Assembly (NCBI GenBank): GCA_016871675.1
Contig: VHCN01000029.1
Span: 1-38,532 of the forward strand
DNA length: 38,532 bases
Reading direction: 5' to 3'
DNA from: Verrucomicrobiota bacterium
GTDB lineage: Bacteria > Verrucomicrobiota > Verrucomicrobiia > Limisphaerales > VHCN01
Shown here: positions 9,626 through 17,595 of the stretch, piece after piece
How the letters are laid out: each line of letters starts with the position of its first letter
How positions within the stretch are numbered: the first letter of the stretch is position 1
Made by a program: the position numbers and the translations under genes
The notes under the pieces: model-generated
Database searches by the model: none
What the model was told of the DNA's origin: nothing
What the model saw: the letters and a program-made list of their open reading frames with translations, nothing else

Positions 9626-10545
9626 TCCGGCCGGTCAGCAGCGCCACGCGACGCGCGGTCGAGCGCCGCTCGATACGCCGTCCAAATCCGCCGCACGATG
9701 GGCGAACGCCGGAGCTTCGCCCCATCAAGCGCGGCGGCTTCGACGATTCCGAGTGAACTCAACGTCAGAAAACTCCCGTCTGCTTCCAGCAGCCGGTCCG
9801 CCGGCCCAGTCTCCTCCCGGGTCCCGAGCCCCAACTCGCCGCACAATTCCAACACAAATTCCCGCGTGATCCCCCGCAATGCCCCAGCGCTGACCGGCGG
9901 CGTGATCACCGCGCCCCCTTCGATCCAAAAGACATTCGCGCTGGCCGCTTCCGCAATGGCGCCGGATGCATTCAGCAGCAACGCCTCATCCGCATTCTGC
10001 TTCCCGGCCTCCACCCGCGCGAGCACTTGCAGGAGCTTGTTTGAAGATTTGATCAACGTCGCGGTCCCCGCCTGCACTCGGTGGCTCGAAGTGATCAGCC
10101 GCCATTCCCGCAGCCGGATTCCGCGGGTCGATTTCACCGGGTGGACGGACATGACCGTGGTCGGTGAATTGGCGCCCTCGATGCTGTAACCGCGCGATCC
10201 GGTCCCGCGGGAGACTTGCAATCGCAGCACCGACTCGGGCGCGTGGTTTCTTCGGAGGAGTTCCGCGGCAACACGCCTCAACTCCCCATCTGTGAACGGA
10301 AGATCGAGTCGGAGCCATCGCGCGCCTTCGCGAAGGCGTCTCAAGTGCCGCTCAAACAAGAACGGCCGCCCACGGTGAACGCGCACAGATTCGAACAAAC
10401 CGTCGCCGTAAAGGAAGCCACGATCGAAAACCGGGATCTTCGCGCGGGAGACGGCGGCGAACCGGCCATTGAGAAACACCTGGCCTTCCGGCGACGATTC
10501 GATCGCGTCTGCCCGGGGAACGCGACGTGCGTGGCGCAGTTTCAC
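9622..10545 (-). CDS. Class IV aminotransferase / aminodeoxychorismate lyase-like
   Basis: A 307-residue fold-type IV PLP enzyme. Seen: VFDRGFLYGDGLFESVRV near the N-terminus, PLP-binding Lys166 in LIKSSNKL, then NADEALLLNASGAIAEAASANVFW and TPPVSAGALRGITR. This arrangement is shared by 4-amino-4-deoxychorismate lyase (PabC), D-amino-acid transaminase and branched-chain aminotransferases. Overall likeness seems closest to PabC, but specificity cannot be fixed by eye. The start is GTG 10545, whose GTGA overlaps the stop of the Uma2-family gene, suggesting translational coupling. About 20 residues precede the conserved region. The aroC gene ~11 kb away makes chorismate but is not linked. Confidence 0.85.
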   Translation of the reverse strand: MKLRHARRVPRADAIESSPEGQVFLNGRFAAVSRAKIPVFDRGFLYGDGLFESVRVHRGRPFLFERHLRRLREGARWLRLDLPFTDGELRRVAAELLRRNHAPESVLRLQVSRGTGSRGYSIEGANSPTTVMSVHPVKSTRGIRLREWRLITSSHRVQAGTATLIKSSNKLLQVLARVEAGKQNADEALLLNASGAIAEAASANVFWIEGGAVITPPVSAGALRGITREFVLELCGELGLGTREETGPADRLLEADGSFLTLSSLGIVEAAALDGAKLRRSPIVRRIWTAYRAALDRASRGAADRPD

Positions 10546-11018
10546 ACGACGTTTCCGAAGAGCCGGTCGACGACGCAGCGCAGTTGCGGGAGCAACGGGT
10601 CGGTGAGTTCCTCACGGCCGGCGAGGATGCTCCGGAGGATCAAGCCATCCGGCGTGCCGTGATACACCTCCACGTTGTCGTAGCGCGGATCGACCATCCA
10701 CAGCCTCGGCACTCGCGCCGACTCGAACAACTGTTTCTTCACGACCGTGTCGTTCGAGTGGTCGCCCGCTTGGATGACTTCGGCCACTATGAAGGCCTTG
10801 CCGGTCGCAACGGTCACCACCGCGAGGTCGGGCCGGATGCGCGAGCCGTCGTCCAGCGTGACTTCATCGCGAACGGCAAGCAGTTTGCAGATGGTCATCC
10901 CGCCGAGCGCGACCGCCACTGCCGCGTGAAGGCGGCAACAAACCTCCTCATGCCGCGCGCCCGGCGCGCGCCGGTCCGTCGGGAATCCCTCGATGAATTC
11001 GGTGTATCCTGCGCTCAC
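10542..11018 (-). CDS. Uma2-family (DUF820) restriction-endonuclease-fold protein
   Basis: A 158-residue protein of the Uma2/DUF820 family, a PD-(D/E)xK nuclease-fold group abundant in cyanobacteria and other environmental bacteria. Seen: RIRPDLAVVT with the conserved Asp, FIVAEVIQAGDHSNDTVVKK giving the E-x-K-like second half, then LWMVDPRYDNVEVYHG. The full-length proteins are ~180-200 residues, so this one is short at the N-terminus. The biological role of the family is not settled; links to mobile elements have been suggested but no such element is seen here. It overlaps the aminotransferase start by four bases and lies 72 bases downstream of a broken reading frame. Confidence 0.8.
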   Translation of the reverse strand: MSAGYTEFIEGFPTDRRAPGARHEEVCCRLHAAVAVALGGMTICKLLAVRDEVTLDDGSRIRPDLAVVTVATGKAFIVAEVIQAGDHSNDTVVKKQLFESARVPRLWMVDPRYDNVEVYHGTPDGLILRSILAGREELTDPLLPQLRCVVDRLFGNVV

Positions 11019-11090
11019 AGCATCTCAGCCGTCCTCGCCCTCTCTCACCTAAGGTGGAACGGCCCGCCCCGGCCTGTCAGTCGCCACGCT

Positions 11091-11426
11091 TCACCCGGCG
11101 ACGGGTCGCAGCGCGACCGGTTCCACCTGCCCAACCGGAGCTTCCCAGCATGCTACGCAAGAACTGTCCTGTGTGCGAGCCCTGTTCTGAGCCACAAGTT
11201 CCGACGTGCCTTCGACGACGATTCGACCGCTGCGATCACCGCCCTCGGGACCGAGATCGATCACCCAGTCCGCCTGCGCGGGCAGTTCGCGGCGGTCATC
11301 GAGCACATCGCCCGCGTAGAGTCCGGTTCCACCAAACATCCGTCGCGCCCGTAAGCCAGGAAGCCCGCCGAGTTGGTCGAGCACGAAGTCCTTGAAAGAG
11401 TCATCAGCCACGGCGCGGACGCTCAC
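11091..11426 (-). pseudogene. TfoX-N fragment joined to a UvrA C-terminal fragment
   Basis: A 111-codon frame made of two unrelated pieces. Residues ~8-41 (DDSFKDFVLDQL, RARRMFGGTGLYAGDV) match the start of the TfoX N-terminal domain, which normally continues for ~50 more residues. Residues ~52-83 (ADWVIDLGPEGGD, GRIVVEGT, SELVAQN) match the C-terminal tail of the UvrA excinuclease subunit, where ADW-I/V-DLGPEGG is a hallmark. The last ~28 residues match nothing I know. Neither half is complete, so this is probably the scar of a deletion or rearrangement rather than a working gene. Its GTG start overlaps the stop of the DUF1501 gene (GTGA), so it may still be translated. Confidence 0.7.
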
Positions 11427-12850
11427 GCCAGCAGCGGCTTCACCACGTGACCGTGAACATCCGTCAGCCGATACTCGCGGCCCTGATATTTGAAGGTCAG
11501 CCGTTCGTGGTCGAGCCCGAGCAGGTGCAGCACCGTCGCATTGAGGTCGTGGACGTGGACGGGATTTTCCACGGGGCTGAAGCCAAAATCATCGGTGCGG
11601 CCATGCGTGACGCCACCCTTGATGCCGCCGCCGGCGAGCCACATCACGTAGGCGTCCTTGTGATGGTCGCGGCCGGGGTTGGTGGACTTGCCGTTGCCAT
11701 CGATGCCCTGGCGCAACGGAGTGCGGCCAAACTCCGCCCCCCAAATCACAAGCGTGTCCTCGAGCAATCCCCGCACCTTGAGATCCGTGAGGAGGGCGGC
11801 CATGCCCTGGTCCACGTCCTTGGCCTTGGCCGGGAGGCGCGTGGCAAGTCCGGCGTGGTGGTCCCAATCGGCGTCGTAAAGCTCCACCACGCGCACGCCG
11901 CGCTCGACGAGCCGGCGCGCGAGCAGGCAGTTGTTCGCGAACGACGCGGCACCGGGCCTGGCGCCGTAGAGATCGAGCGTGGCCTTCGGTTCCCGCGAGA
12001 TGTCCATCAGTTCCGGCACGCTCGACTGCATCTTGAACGCCATTTCGTATTGGCTGATGCGCGTGGCGATCTCGGGATCGCCCACGTCGGCAAGCTGCTG
12101 TTCGTTGAGCGACTTCACCGCGTCGAAGATGCGCCGCCGGTCCTCCTGCGACTGGCCCTTGGGGTTGCTGAGAAACAACACGGCGTCCCCCTGCGATCGG
12201 AACTGAATTCCCTGATGAACACTCGGCAAGAAGCCGTTCGCCCACAGCGATGTGCCCGCGCCGCCGAGCGGTCCGGACAGAAGGACCACGTAAGCAGGCA
12301 TGTCCTGGTTCTCAGTGCCGAGTCCGTAGGTCACCCAGGAGCCGAAGCTTGGCCGCCCGCCGCGACCGAAGCCCGTGTGCAAAAACATTTGTGCCGGGGC
12401 GTGGTTGATTTCCTCCGTGTGCAACGTCTTTACGATGGCGATGTCGTCCGCAACTGTCGCCAGATACGGCAGGTGTTCCGATAGCTCCTGTCCGCTGCGA
12501 CCGTGCTTCGTGAACAAAAACTTGCTGCCCGCGAGCGTCATCTTGCCGCCGATGAAGGCGAATCGCCGGCCCTTGAGGAGCGACTCCGGGCATTCTTCGC
12601 CGTCGCGCCTCGCGAGTTCGGGCTTGTTCTCGAAGAGGTCGAGCTGGGACGGCGCGCCGATCATGTGCAGGTAGATCACGCGGCGCGCGCGCGGCGCGAA
12701 CATGGGACGACGGTCTGAACGCCGGTTTACGGTCGCGGAGCTCGCCCTGCTGGCAAGCATCGAACTCAACGCAATGCCGCCGAGCGCGAAGCCCGACTGC
12801 TGAAAAAACTCCCGGCGCTTGAGAAGGTCGAGATGTGTGACGGTGTTCAT
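11423..12850 (-). CDS. DUF1501 protein, Tat-type signal (second pair)
   Basis: A 475-residue DUF1501 protein, a family related to the alkaline phosphatase/sulfatase fold and common in Planctomycetes and Verrucomicrobiota. The N-terminus has a twin-arginine-like motif ([11 protein letters not shown]) and a hydrophobic stretch, predicting folded export. Family marks are [59 protein letters not shown], a late [13 protein letters not shown] and [17 protein letters not shown]. The biochemical function is unproven; pairing with DUF1549/DUF1553 cytochrome proteins suggests action on extracellular polymers, possibly sulfated polysaccharides. It lies 12 bases downstream of its partner and overlaps the next frame by four bases. 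Confidence 0.9.
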   Translation of the reverse strand: MNTVTHLDLLKRREFFQQSGFALGGIALSSMLASRASSATVNRRSDRRPMFAPRARRVIYLHMIGAPSQLDLFENKPELARRDGEECPESLLKGRRFAFIGGKMTLAGSKFLFTKHGRSGQELSEHLPYLATVADDIAIVKTLHTEEINHAPAQMFLHTGFGRGGRPSFGSWVTYGLGTENQDMPAYVVLLSGPLGGAGTSLWANGFLPSVHQGIQFRSQGDAVLFLSNPKGQSQEDRRRIFDAVKSLNEQQLADVGDPEIATRISQYEMAFKMQSSVPELMDISREPKATLDLYGARPGAASFANNCLLARRLVERGVRVVELYDADWDHHAGLATRLPAKAKDVDQGMAALLTDLKVRGLLEDTLVIWGAEFGRTPLRQGIDGNGKSTNPGRDHHKDAYVMWLAGGGIKGGVTHGRTDDFGFSPVENPVHVHDLNATVLHLLGLDHERLTFKYQGREYRLTDVHGHVVKPLLA

Positions 12851-12862
12851 GCAAAGTGCGTG

Positions 12863-15800
12863 TCAGCCCTTGGTGATCGTCTCGTCCAGATTCAAAATCG
12901 CGGCGGCCACGGCATACCACGCCGCGAACTCCTGGGGTGAAATGCCCGCGGGAACCTCGAAACCTGCGAGGCGTGCATTGGCCGGCTCCGCCGCCGCGGA
13001 CGCGCGTTGGGATTCGAACAGTTTAAGCAGCGCCGCGGTCTCCGCTGCGTTCGGCGTCCGCGCGGTGGCCATGCGGAAGGCGTGAGCGATGCGCTCCGCG
13101 GCGCTCGCGACTGGTTTCTCGGTCAACACGCGCCGCGCGAACGCCGTCGCCGCCTCGACATAGACGGGATCGTTCATGAGCGTGAGCGCCTGCAGCGGCG
13201 TGTTCGAGCGCGGTCGCTTCACACGACAGGCCATGCGGTTGTTCGCGTCGAAATTCACGAAGCTCGGATACGGCGCACCGCGCTTCCACACGACGTAGAT
13301 GCCGCGGCGATACTTCTCCTCCCCGGGGCTGACGACATAGTCGTAACGCTGGCCGCCGACCTTCACCCACAAGCCATCCGGTTGATACGGTCGGATCGAC
13401 GGGCCACCCTGACGGAGGCTGAGCAGCCCCGCGATGGAAAGCGCGTTGTCCCGCACGGCTTCAGCGTCGAGGCGGAATCGAGGTCCGCGTGCGTAGAGAA
13501 GATTCTGGTCGTCCCGCGAGAACATTTCGGGTGAGACCCGTGAAGACTGCCGGTAAGCCGCGCTCGTCACGATCGACTTCAACAACGTCTTCAGCGACCA
13601 GCCGTTGTCCATGAACTCGACGGCGAGCCAGTCGAGCAATTCCGGGTGCGTGGGGCGCTCACCCTTGATGCCGAAGTCTTCGGGCGTCGTGACGAGCCCG
13701 TGGCCGAAGAGCTCGGCCCAGAAGCGGTTCACCGTCACGCGCGCGGCGAGGGGATTCTCGCGGCTCACGAGCCACTTTGCGAGATCCAGCCGGGTTCGCT
13801 CCGACGATGCCGCGTGGAGCGGATGCAGGACGGATGGGACGTGTGCGTCCACCTTCTCACCCGGCGTTCGAAACTCGCCCCGCTGAAACATGGCGCTCAT
13901 CCGCGGCGCGCCTGACTCCTGCATGATCAACGTCGTCGGAGGCTTGAGTTTCTTCAGCTCGCCGTCCAGTCGTGTCCTCTCCGTCTCAAGCGCGTCAAAG
14001 CCCGGAGTCTGCCGAAGCCGGAAGTGCGCAAGCGTCTTCGATTGTTTCGCCGAACGCCTGCCGGCGGGCACTTTCAGCGCGTCGGCCACATCCGCGGGCA
14101 TGGACTTGCCTCCGACCGGGCCCGTGATGCCGCTGAACCGGAGCCGGCCGATGGTGCGGCCCCCGCCATAATGCTGTTCGAGCTTGAACCGCAACACCGT
14201 GCCTCCTTCGTGGCCAACGGGCCCGGCGGTTTCAAGCATCGCCCAGTGGGGTTCGTGAAATCTCGGGCTGATCGCCCAGCCGCTGCGTGCGGTGTTGTCC
14301 GCCTTCAGCAGGTTGGCGACAGGGAAGTTGGCTTGCGAGAACGACGCAGTCGCGGTGTTGAATTTGACCGGTTCGGATTGCGAATCATCTGCCGCAGGCG
14401 CGACGGTCGCAGTGAAGTTGTTCAGCACGAAGTTCGGCCGTTGTGCGTCGCTGCGGCCGGGACCGTTGCCGGGCAACGATGGGTCAGCAAGCGTCTCGAT
14501 CTTGATGGCGCGGACGCCCGTGAGTCTGGTGCGGACTTCGACGAGATAGGTGTCCTTGTCCGGCGCCGGTTCGCCGCTGATGAGCACCGACTTGTCGGCG
14601 AGGATCTCGTGCGTGGCGCCGCCGGTGGAGTCGAAATCCGCGATGTCGAGCACGTGCTCCTGCGAGGTCGTGCCAAGTGATTTCGCGAGGTCCGCCTCCC
14701 ACGCCGCGGAGTCGGCCGCGGCATTCTTCTCCAACTCGCCAATCCGCCGGACGACGGCGTCGAACTGGTTTTGCAGGCGCGCGCGCGCGCCCTGAGTGGA
14801 GCTGTCGGCGAGTTCCATCGTCGGTCCCTTGAACTGGATCGAGCCGGGCACCTTCGGGTTCGTGCGGTCGGCCTCGAGTTCAGTCTGGTTGAAAAAGGCA
14901 AACAAGCCGTAGTAATCGCGCTGGGTAAACGGGTCGTATTTGTGGTCGTGGCACTGGGCGCATTCAAGCGTCGCGCCGAGCCAGACCATGCCGAGCGTGT
15001 TGACGCGATCGTGAATCTGGTTCACGCGGGTCTCCTCGGGGTCCGTGCCGGCCTCGACATTCGTGGGCGCGCTGCGATTGAAGCCGGTGGCCACGCGTTG
15101 CGACTCGGTGGCGCGGGGCAGCAAATCGCCGGCGAGCTGCTCGATGCTGAACTGCGTGAAGGGCATGTCCGCGTTGAGGGCATTCACCACCCAATCGCGA
15201 TACGGCCAGAGGTCGCGGAAGTCGTCTCGCTGAAACCCGTGCGAATCGGCGTAGCGCGCGTAGTCGAGCCACGGACGCGCCCAGCGAACGCCGAACTGCC
15301 GCGACGCGAGGAGACGATCAACAAGCTTCTCGAGCGCTTTGTCGGGTTTGAGTGACCAGTTCGATACAAAGTCATCGATCTCCGGCGTCGTCGGCGGCAG
15401 GCCGGTGAGATCGAGCGAGAGGCGGCGGATGAGGATTTCGGGCGCAGCGTCCGATGAAAGCGCGAGACCCTCTTTCGCGAGTCGGGCCAGAATGAAAGCG
15501 TCCACTGGATTGCCGCCTGCCGCCTGCCGCCTGCCGATTTGCGGGACTGCGGGACGGACCGGTTTAACATAGGCCCAGTGCTTCGCCGCTTGCACGCCGT
15601 CGGGCCACACGGCGCCGGCGTCAATCCACGCGCGGATGCGGTCGGTGTCGGACTTGGAGAGTGGTTCGCCGCGGTTCGGCATCGCGTCGTCGTGGCCCTT
15701 CGAAAGCGTGATGCGTCGGTAAAGTTCGCTCTTCGCGGCGCTGCCCTTCGAGATGGTGCCGGGCTTCTTGAAAGCCGCCTCGCGCGTGTCGAGGCGCAGC

Positions 15801-16009
15801 TTGCCCTTCTGCAACTCCGGCCCGTGACAGTCGAAACACGCGCGCTGCAAGACGGGCAGGACCTCGCGCGCAAAGTCAACGGGTGGTGCGGGCGCGGCAA
15901 CACCTTCGATTCCCGCCCCAAACAGCGCGAGGGCCTGCACTGCGATCCCAACAAACTGGCGCGGGCCGTTGCGCCGCTCCGCCCTCCGCATTCCGCGTTC
16001 CGCATTCAC
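12863..16009 (-). CDS. PSCyt1/DUF1549/DUF1553 cytochrome-type protein (second pair)
   Basis: A 1048-residue exported protein: N-terminal hydrophobic signal (~18-39), planctomycete cytochrome C domain with haem motif CFDCH (58-62), DUF1549 (from ~[16 protein letters not shown], with [11 protein letters not shown] as a second CxxCH), a middle region, and DUF1553 ([16 protein letters not shown] to the C-terminal LDETITKG). GTG 16009 is chosen because AGGGAG lies eight bases ahead of it and it overlaps the preceding stop (GTGA); ATG 15991 is the alternative. An open frame runs further upstream to 16840 but is the shadow of the DUF1501 gene. A 7-base repeat (15511-15536) replaces the usual linker before VDAFILARL. 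Function is inferred only as extracellular redox or polymer breakdown. Confidence 0.9.
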   Translation of the reverse strand: MNAERGMRRAERRNGPRQFVGIAVQALALFGAGIEGVAAPAPPVDFAREVLPVLQRACFDCHGPELQKGKLRLDTREAAFKKPGTISKGSAAKSELYRRITLSKGHDDAMPNRGEPLSKSDTDRIRAWIDAGAVWPDGVQAAKHWAYVKPVRPAVPQIGRRQAAGGNPVDAFILARLAKEGLALSSDAAPEILIRRLSLDLTGLPPTTPEIDDFVSNWSLKPDKALEKLVDRLLASRQFGVRWARPWLDYARYADSHGFQRDDFRDLWPYRDWVVNALNADMPFTQFSIEQLAGDLLPRATESQRVATGFNRSAPTNVEAGTDPEETRVNQIHDRVNTLGMVWLGATLECAQCHDHKYDPFTQRDYYGLFAFFNQTELEADRTNPKVPGSIQFKGPTMELADSSTQGARARLQNQFDAVVRRIGELEKNAAADSAAWEADLAKSLGTTSQEHVLDIADFDSTGGATHEILADKSVLISGEPAPDKDTYLVEVRTRLTGVRAIKIETLADPSLPGNGPGRSDAQRPNFVLNNFTATVAPAADDSQSEPVKFNTATASFSQANFPVANLLKADNTARSGWAISPRFHEPHWAMLETAGPVGHEGGTVLRFKLEQHYGGGRTIGRLRFSGITGPVGGKSMPADVADALKVPAGRRSAKQSKTLAHFRLRQTPGFDALETERTRLDGELKKLKPPTTLIMQESGAPRMSAMFQRGEFRTPGEKVDAHVPSVLHPLHAASSERTRLDLAKWLVSRENPLAARVTVNRFWAELFGHGLVTTPEDFGIKGERPTHPELLDWLAVEFMDNGWSLKTLLKSIVTSAAYRQSSRVSPEMFSRDDQNLLYARGPRFRLDAEAVRDNALSIAGLLSLRQGGPSIRPYQPDGLWVKVGGQRYDYVVSPGEEKYRRGIYVVWKRGAPYPSFVNFDANNRMACRVKRPRSNTPLQALTLMNDPVYVEAATAFARRVLTEKPVASAAERIAHAFRMATARTPNAAETAALLKLFESQRASAAAEPANARLAGFEVPAGISPQEFAAWYAVAAAILNLDETITKG
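15511..15536. repeat. 7-base tandem repeat inside a coding region
   Basis: Three perfect copies of TGCCGCC followed by TGCCG lie inside the DUF1549/DUF1553 gene. Because seven is not a multiple of three the copies encode different residues on the minus strand ([11 protein letters not shown]). In the paralogue at 17596-21222 the same place reads VRDTKWPQN. Confidence 0.85.
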
Positions 16010-16011
16010 GC
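15977..16011. repeat. 7-base degenerate repeat across a stop/start overlap
   Basis: Five adjacent heptamers: CTCCGCC, CTCCGCA, TTCCGCG, TTCCGCA and TTCACGC. They cover the end of the DUF1501 gene (stop at 16006-16008) and the start of the next gene (GTG 16009, alternative ATG 15991), so the repeat shapes both the C-terminus of one protein and the N-terminus of the other. Confidence 0.75.
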
Positions 16012-17484
16012 CACAATCTCCCTGATCACCTGTGCTTCCTCGCTCGGGCCGATGAGGCGCTGGTTGAGCCCTTGGTAGCGGTAGCTGAACGCGTGCGAGT
16101 CGAAGCCCATCTGGTGTAGAAGCGTCGCCTGAAGGTCGCGGATTGACACGGGATTCTCGGCGACGCGGTAGCCGAGTTCGTCCGTTGAGCCGAAGACGGT
16201 GCCGCGCTTGATGCCGCCGCCGGCCATCCACAGGCAGAAACAGTGCGGATGGTGGTCGCGGCCAAGATACTTCGAGCCGCCGCGTTCCTCGTTCATCGGC
16301 GTGCGGCCAAACTCGCCGCCCCACACCACGATCGTTTCGTCGAGCAGGCCGCGCTGCTTGAGGTCGCGCACGAGCGCCGCGCTCGCGCGGTCCACGTCGC
16401 GGCACTTCTTCGGCAGGCCGCTCACGAGGTCGGTGTCGGGGCTGATGCCGTGCATGTCCCAGCCCCAGTCGTAAAGCTGCACGCAGCGCACGCCCTTCTC
16501 GACGAGCCGCCGCGCGAGCAGGCAGTTGTTCGCGAAGCTCCCCTCGCCCGGCTTCGCGCCGTAGCTGTTGAGCACGTGCGCCGGTTCCTTGCCGAGGTCG
16601 AAGACATCCGGCACGGCGATCTGCATGCGATACGCGAGTTCGTATTGCGCGATGCGGGTGAGCGTCTCGGGGTCGCGGAATTGTTTCGCCTCGATTTCGT
16701 TCAACGCCCCGAGCGCGTCGAGGCTGCGGCGGCGCGACTCGCGATCCATGCCGGGCGGGTTGTTGGAGAAAAGGATCGGCTCGCCGGAGGTGCGGCATTG
16801 CACGCCCTGATACACGCTCGGCAAGAAGCCGCTGCTCCAAAGGCTCTTGCCGCCCGTCGGGTCGGTGCCGCCGGAGAGCAGCACGACGAAACCGGGCAGG
16901 TCCTGGTTCTCAGAGCCGAGCCCGTAGGTGAGCCACGAGCCGAGCGACGCGCTGCCGGCGCGCGGCGAACCGGTGTAGAGGAACAGCTCCGCGGGCGCGT
17001 GGTTGAACTGGTCCGTGACGACCGAGCGGATGATGGTGGCGTCGTCCGCGATGCTGGCGAAGTGTGGGAGAATCTCGGCGACGGAGGCACCCGACTGGCC
17101 GGCCGGCGCGAACTTGTGCGGCGTGCCGAGCATCTTGGGCACGCCCTTGATGAATGCGAACCGCTCGCCCTTGATGAGTTCCTCGGGGCACGGCTTGAGG
17201 TGCAGTTCGTTGAGCTTGGGCTTGTAATCGAACAGGTCCAGCGTCGGCGGCGCGCCGGACATGTGCAGGTAGATGATGGATTTCGCTTTCGCGGGCAGGG
17301 GCGGGGCTTTGGGCGCGAGGGGGTTGGCGACTGCGGCTTGCGGATTACGGCTTGCGGCTTTCGCGGCGGCGGAGCCGTCCTGCCGGAGCAGCGAACCGAG
17401 TGCGATGGCGCCGAGTCCAAGGCCGGAGTCGCGAAAAAAAGTGCGGCGCGTCAGAGCGCGTGATCGGGCAAGTTGCGGGTTCAT
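16006..17484 (-). CDS. DUF1501 protein, Tat-type signal (first pair)
   Basis: A 492-residue DUF1501 protein with a twin-arginine-like export signal ([20 protein letters not shown]). Marks are [85 protein letters not shown] and [20 protein letters not shown] 17484 gives the signal; an upstream in-frame start at 17541 adds 19 residues encoded in a repeat-rich gap. A 7-base repeat (17332-17359) encodes part of the linker after the signal. It follows its DUF1549/DUF1553 partner after 111 bases that hold a palindrome, and its stop overlaps the next gene by four bases. The enzymatic role is unproven; the fold relates to alkaline phosphatases and sulfatases. Confidence 0.9.
   Translation of the reverse strand: MNPQLARSRALTRRTFFRDSGLGLGAIALGSLLRQDGSAAAKAASRNPQAAVANPLAPKAPPLPAKAKSIIYLHMSGAPPTLDLFDYKPKLNELHLKPCPEELIKGERFAFIKGVPKMLGTPHKFAPAGQSGASVAEILPHFASIADDATIIRSVVTDQFNHAPAELFLYTGSPRAGSASLGSWLTYGLGSENQDLPGFVVLLSGGTDPTGGKSLWSSGFLPSVYQGVQCRTSGEPILFSNNPPGMDRESRRRSLDALGALNEIEAKQFRDPETLTRIAQYELAYRMQIAVPDVFDLGKEPAHVLNSYGAKPGEGSFANNCLLARRLVEKGVRCVQLYDWGWDMHGISPDTDLVSGLPKKCRDVDRASAALVRDLKQRGLLDETIVVWGGEFGRTPMNEERGGSKYLGRDHHPHCFCLWMAGGGIKRGTVFGSTDELGYRVAENPVSIRDLQATLLHQMGFDSHAFSYRYQGLNQRLIGPSEEAQVIREIVA
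17332..17359. repeat. 7-base tandem repeat inside a DUF1501 gene
   Basis: Four heptamers, TGCGGCT, TGCGGAT, TACGGCT and TGCGGCT, lie in the linker between the Tat-type signal and the conserved [12 protein letters not shown] block. They encode residues ~42-51 ([10 protein letters not shown]) on the minus strand. Confidence 0.8.
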
Positions 17485-17505
17485 GCGGAGTGGAGTTCGA
17501 CATGA

Positions 17506-17567
17506 TTTGCACGGATTGACACGGATTTCGGGCGCCGCCAATCCGCAAACATTTGTGCAATCCGTGT
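17506..17567. repeat. Intergenic CACGGATT repeat and inverted repeat
   Basis: The 111-base gap between the first DUF1549/DUF1553 gene and its DUF1501 partner holds two direct copies of CACGGATT (from 17511 and 17520). An inverted copy follows: ACACGGATT (17519-17527) against AATCCGTGT (17559-17567), a perfect 9-base stem with a 31-base loop. It is within the presumed operon, so it could shape mRNA processing rather than termination; no T-run is seen. Confidence 0.7.
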
Positions 17568-17595
17568 CCTCATTCGGTGTCGGTCAGCGCGATCA

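Noticed and set aside
16010-16840. N-terminal extension of the second DUF1549/DUF1553 protein
   Set aside because: The frame stays open upstream but lies over the well-conserved DUF1501 gene and is Arg-rich; the signal peptide and haem domain begin after GTG 16009.
15977-17567. Possible CRISPR array
   Set aside because: Repeat units are only 7-10 bases, adjacent and without spacers, and no cas gene is present.
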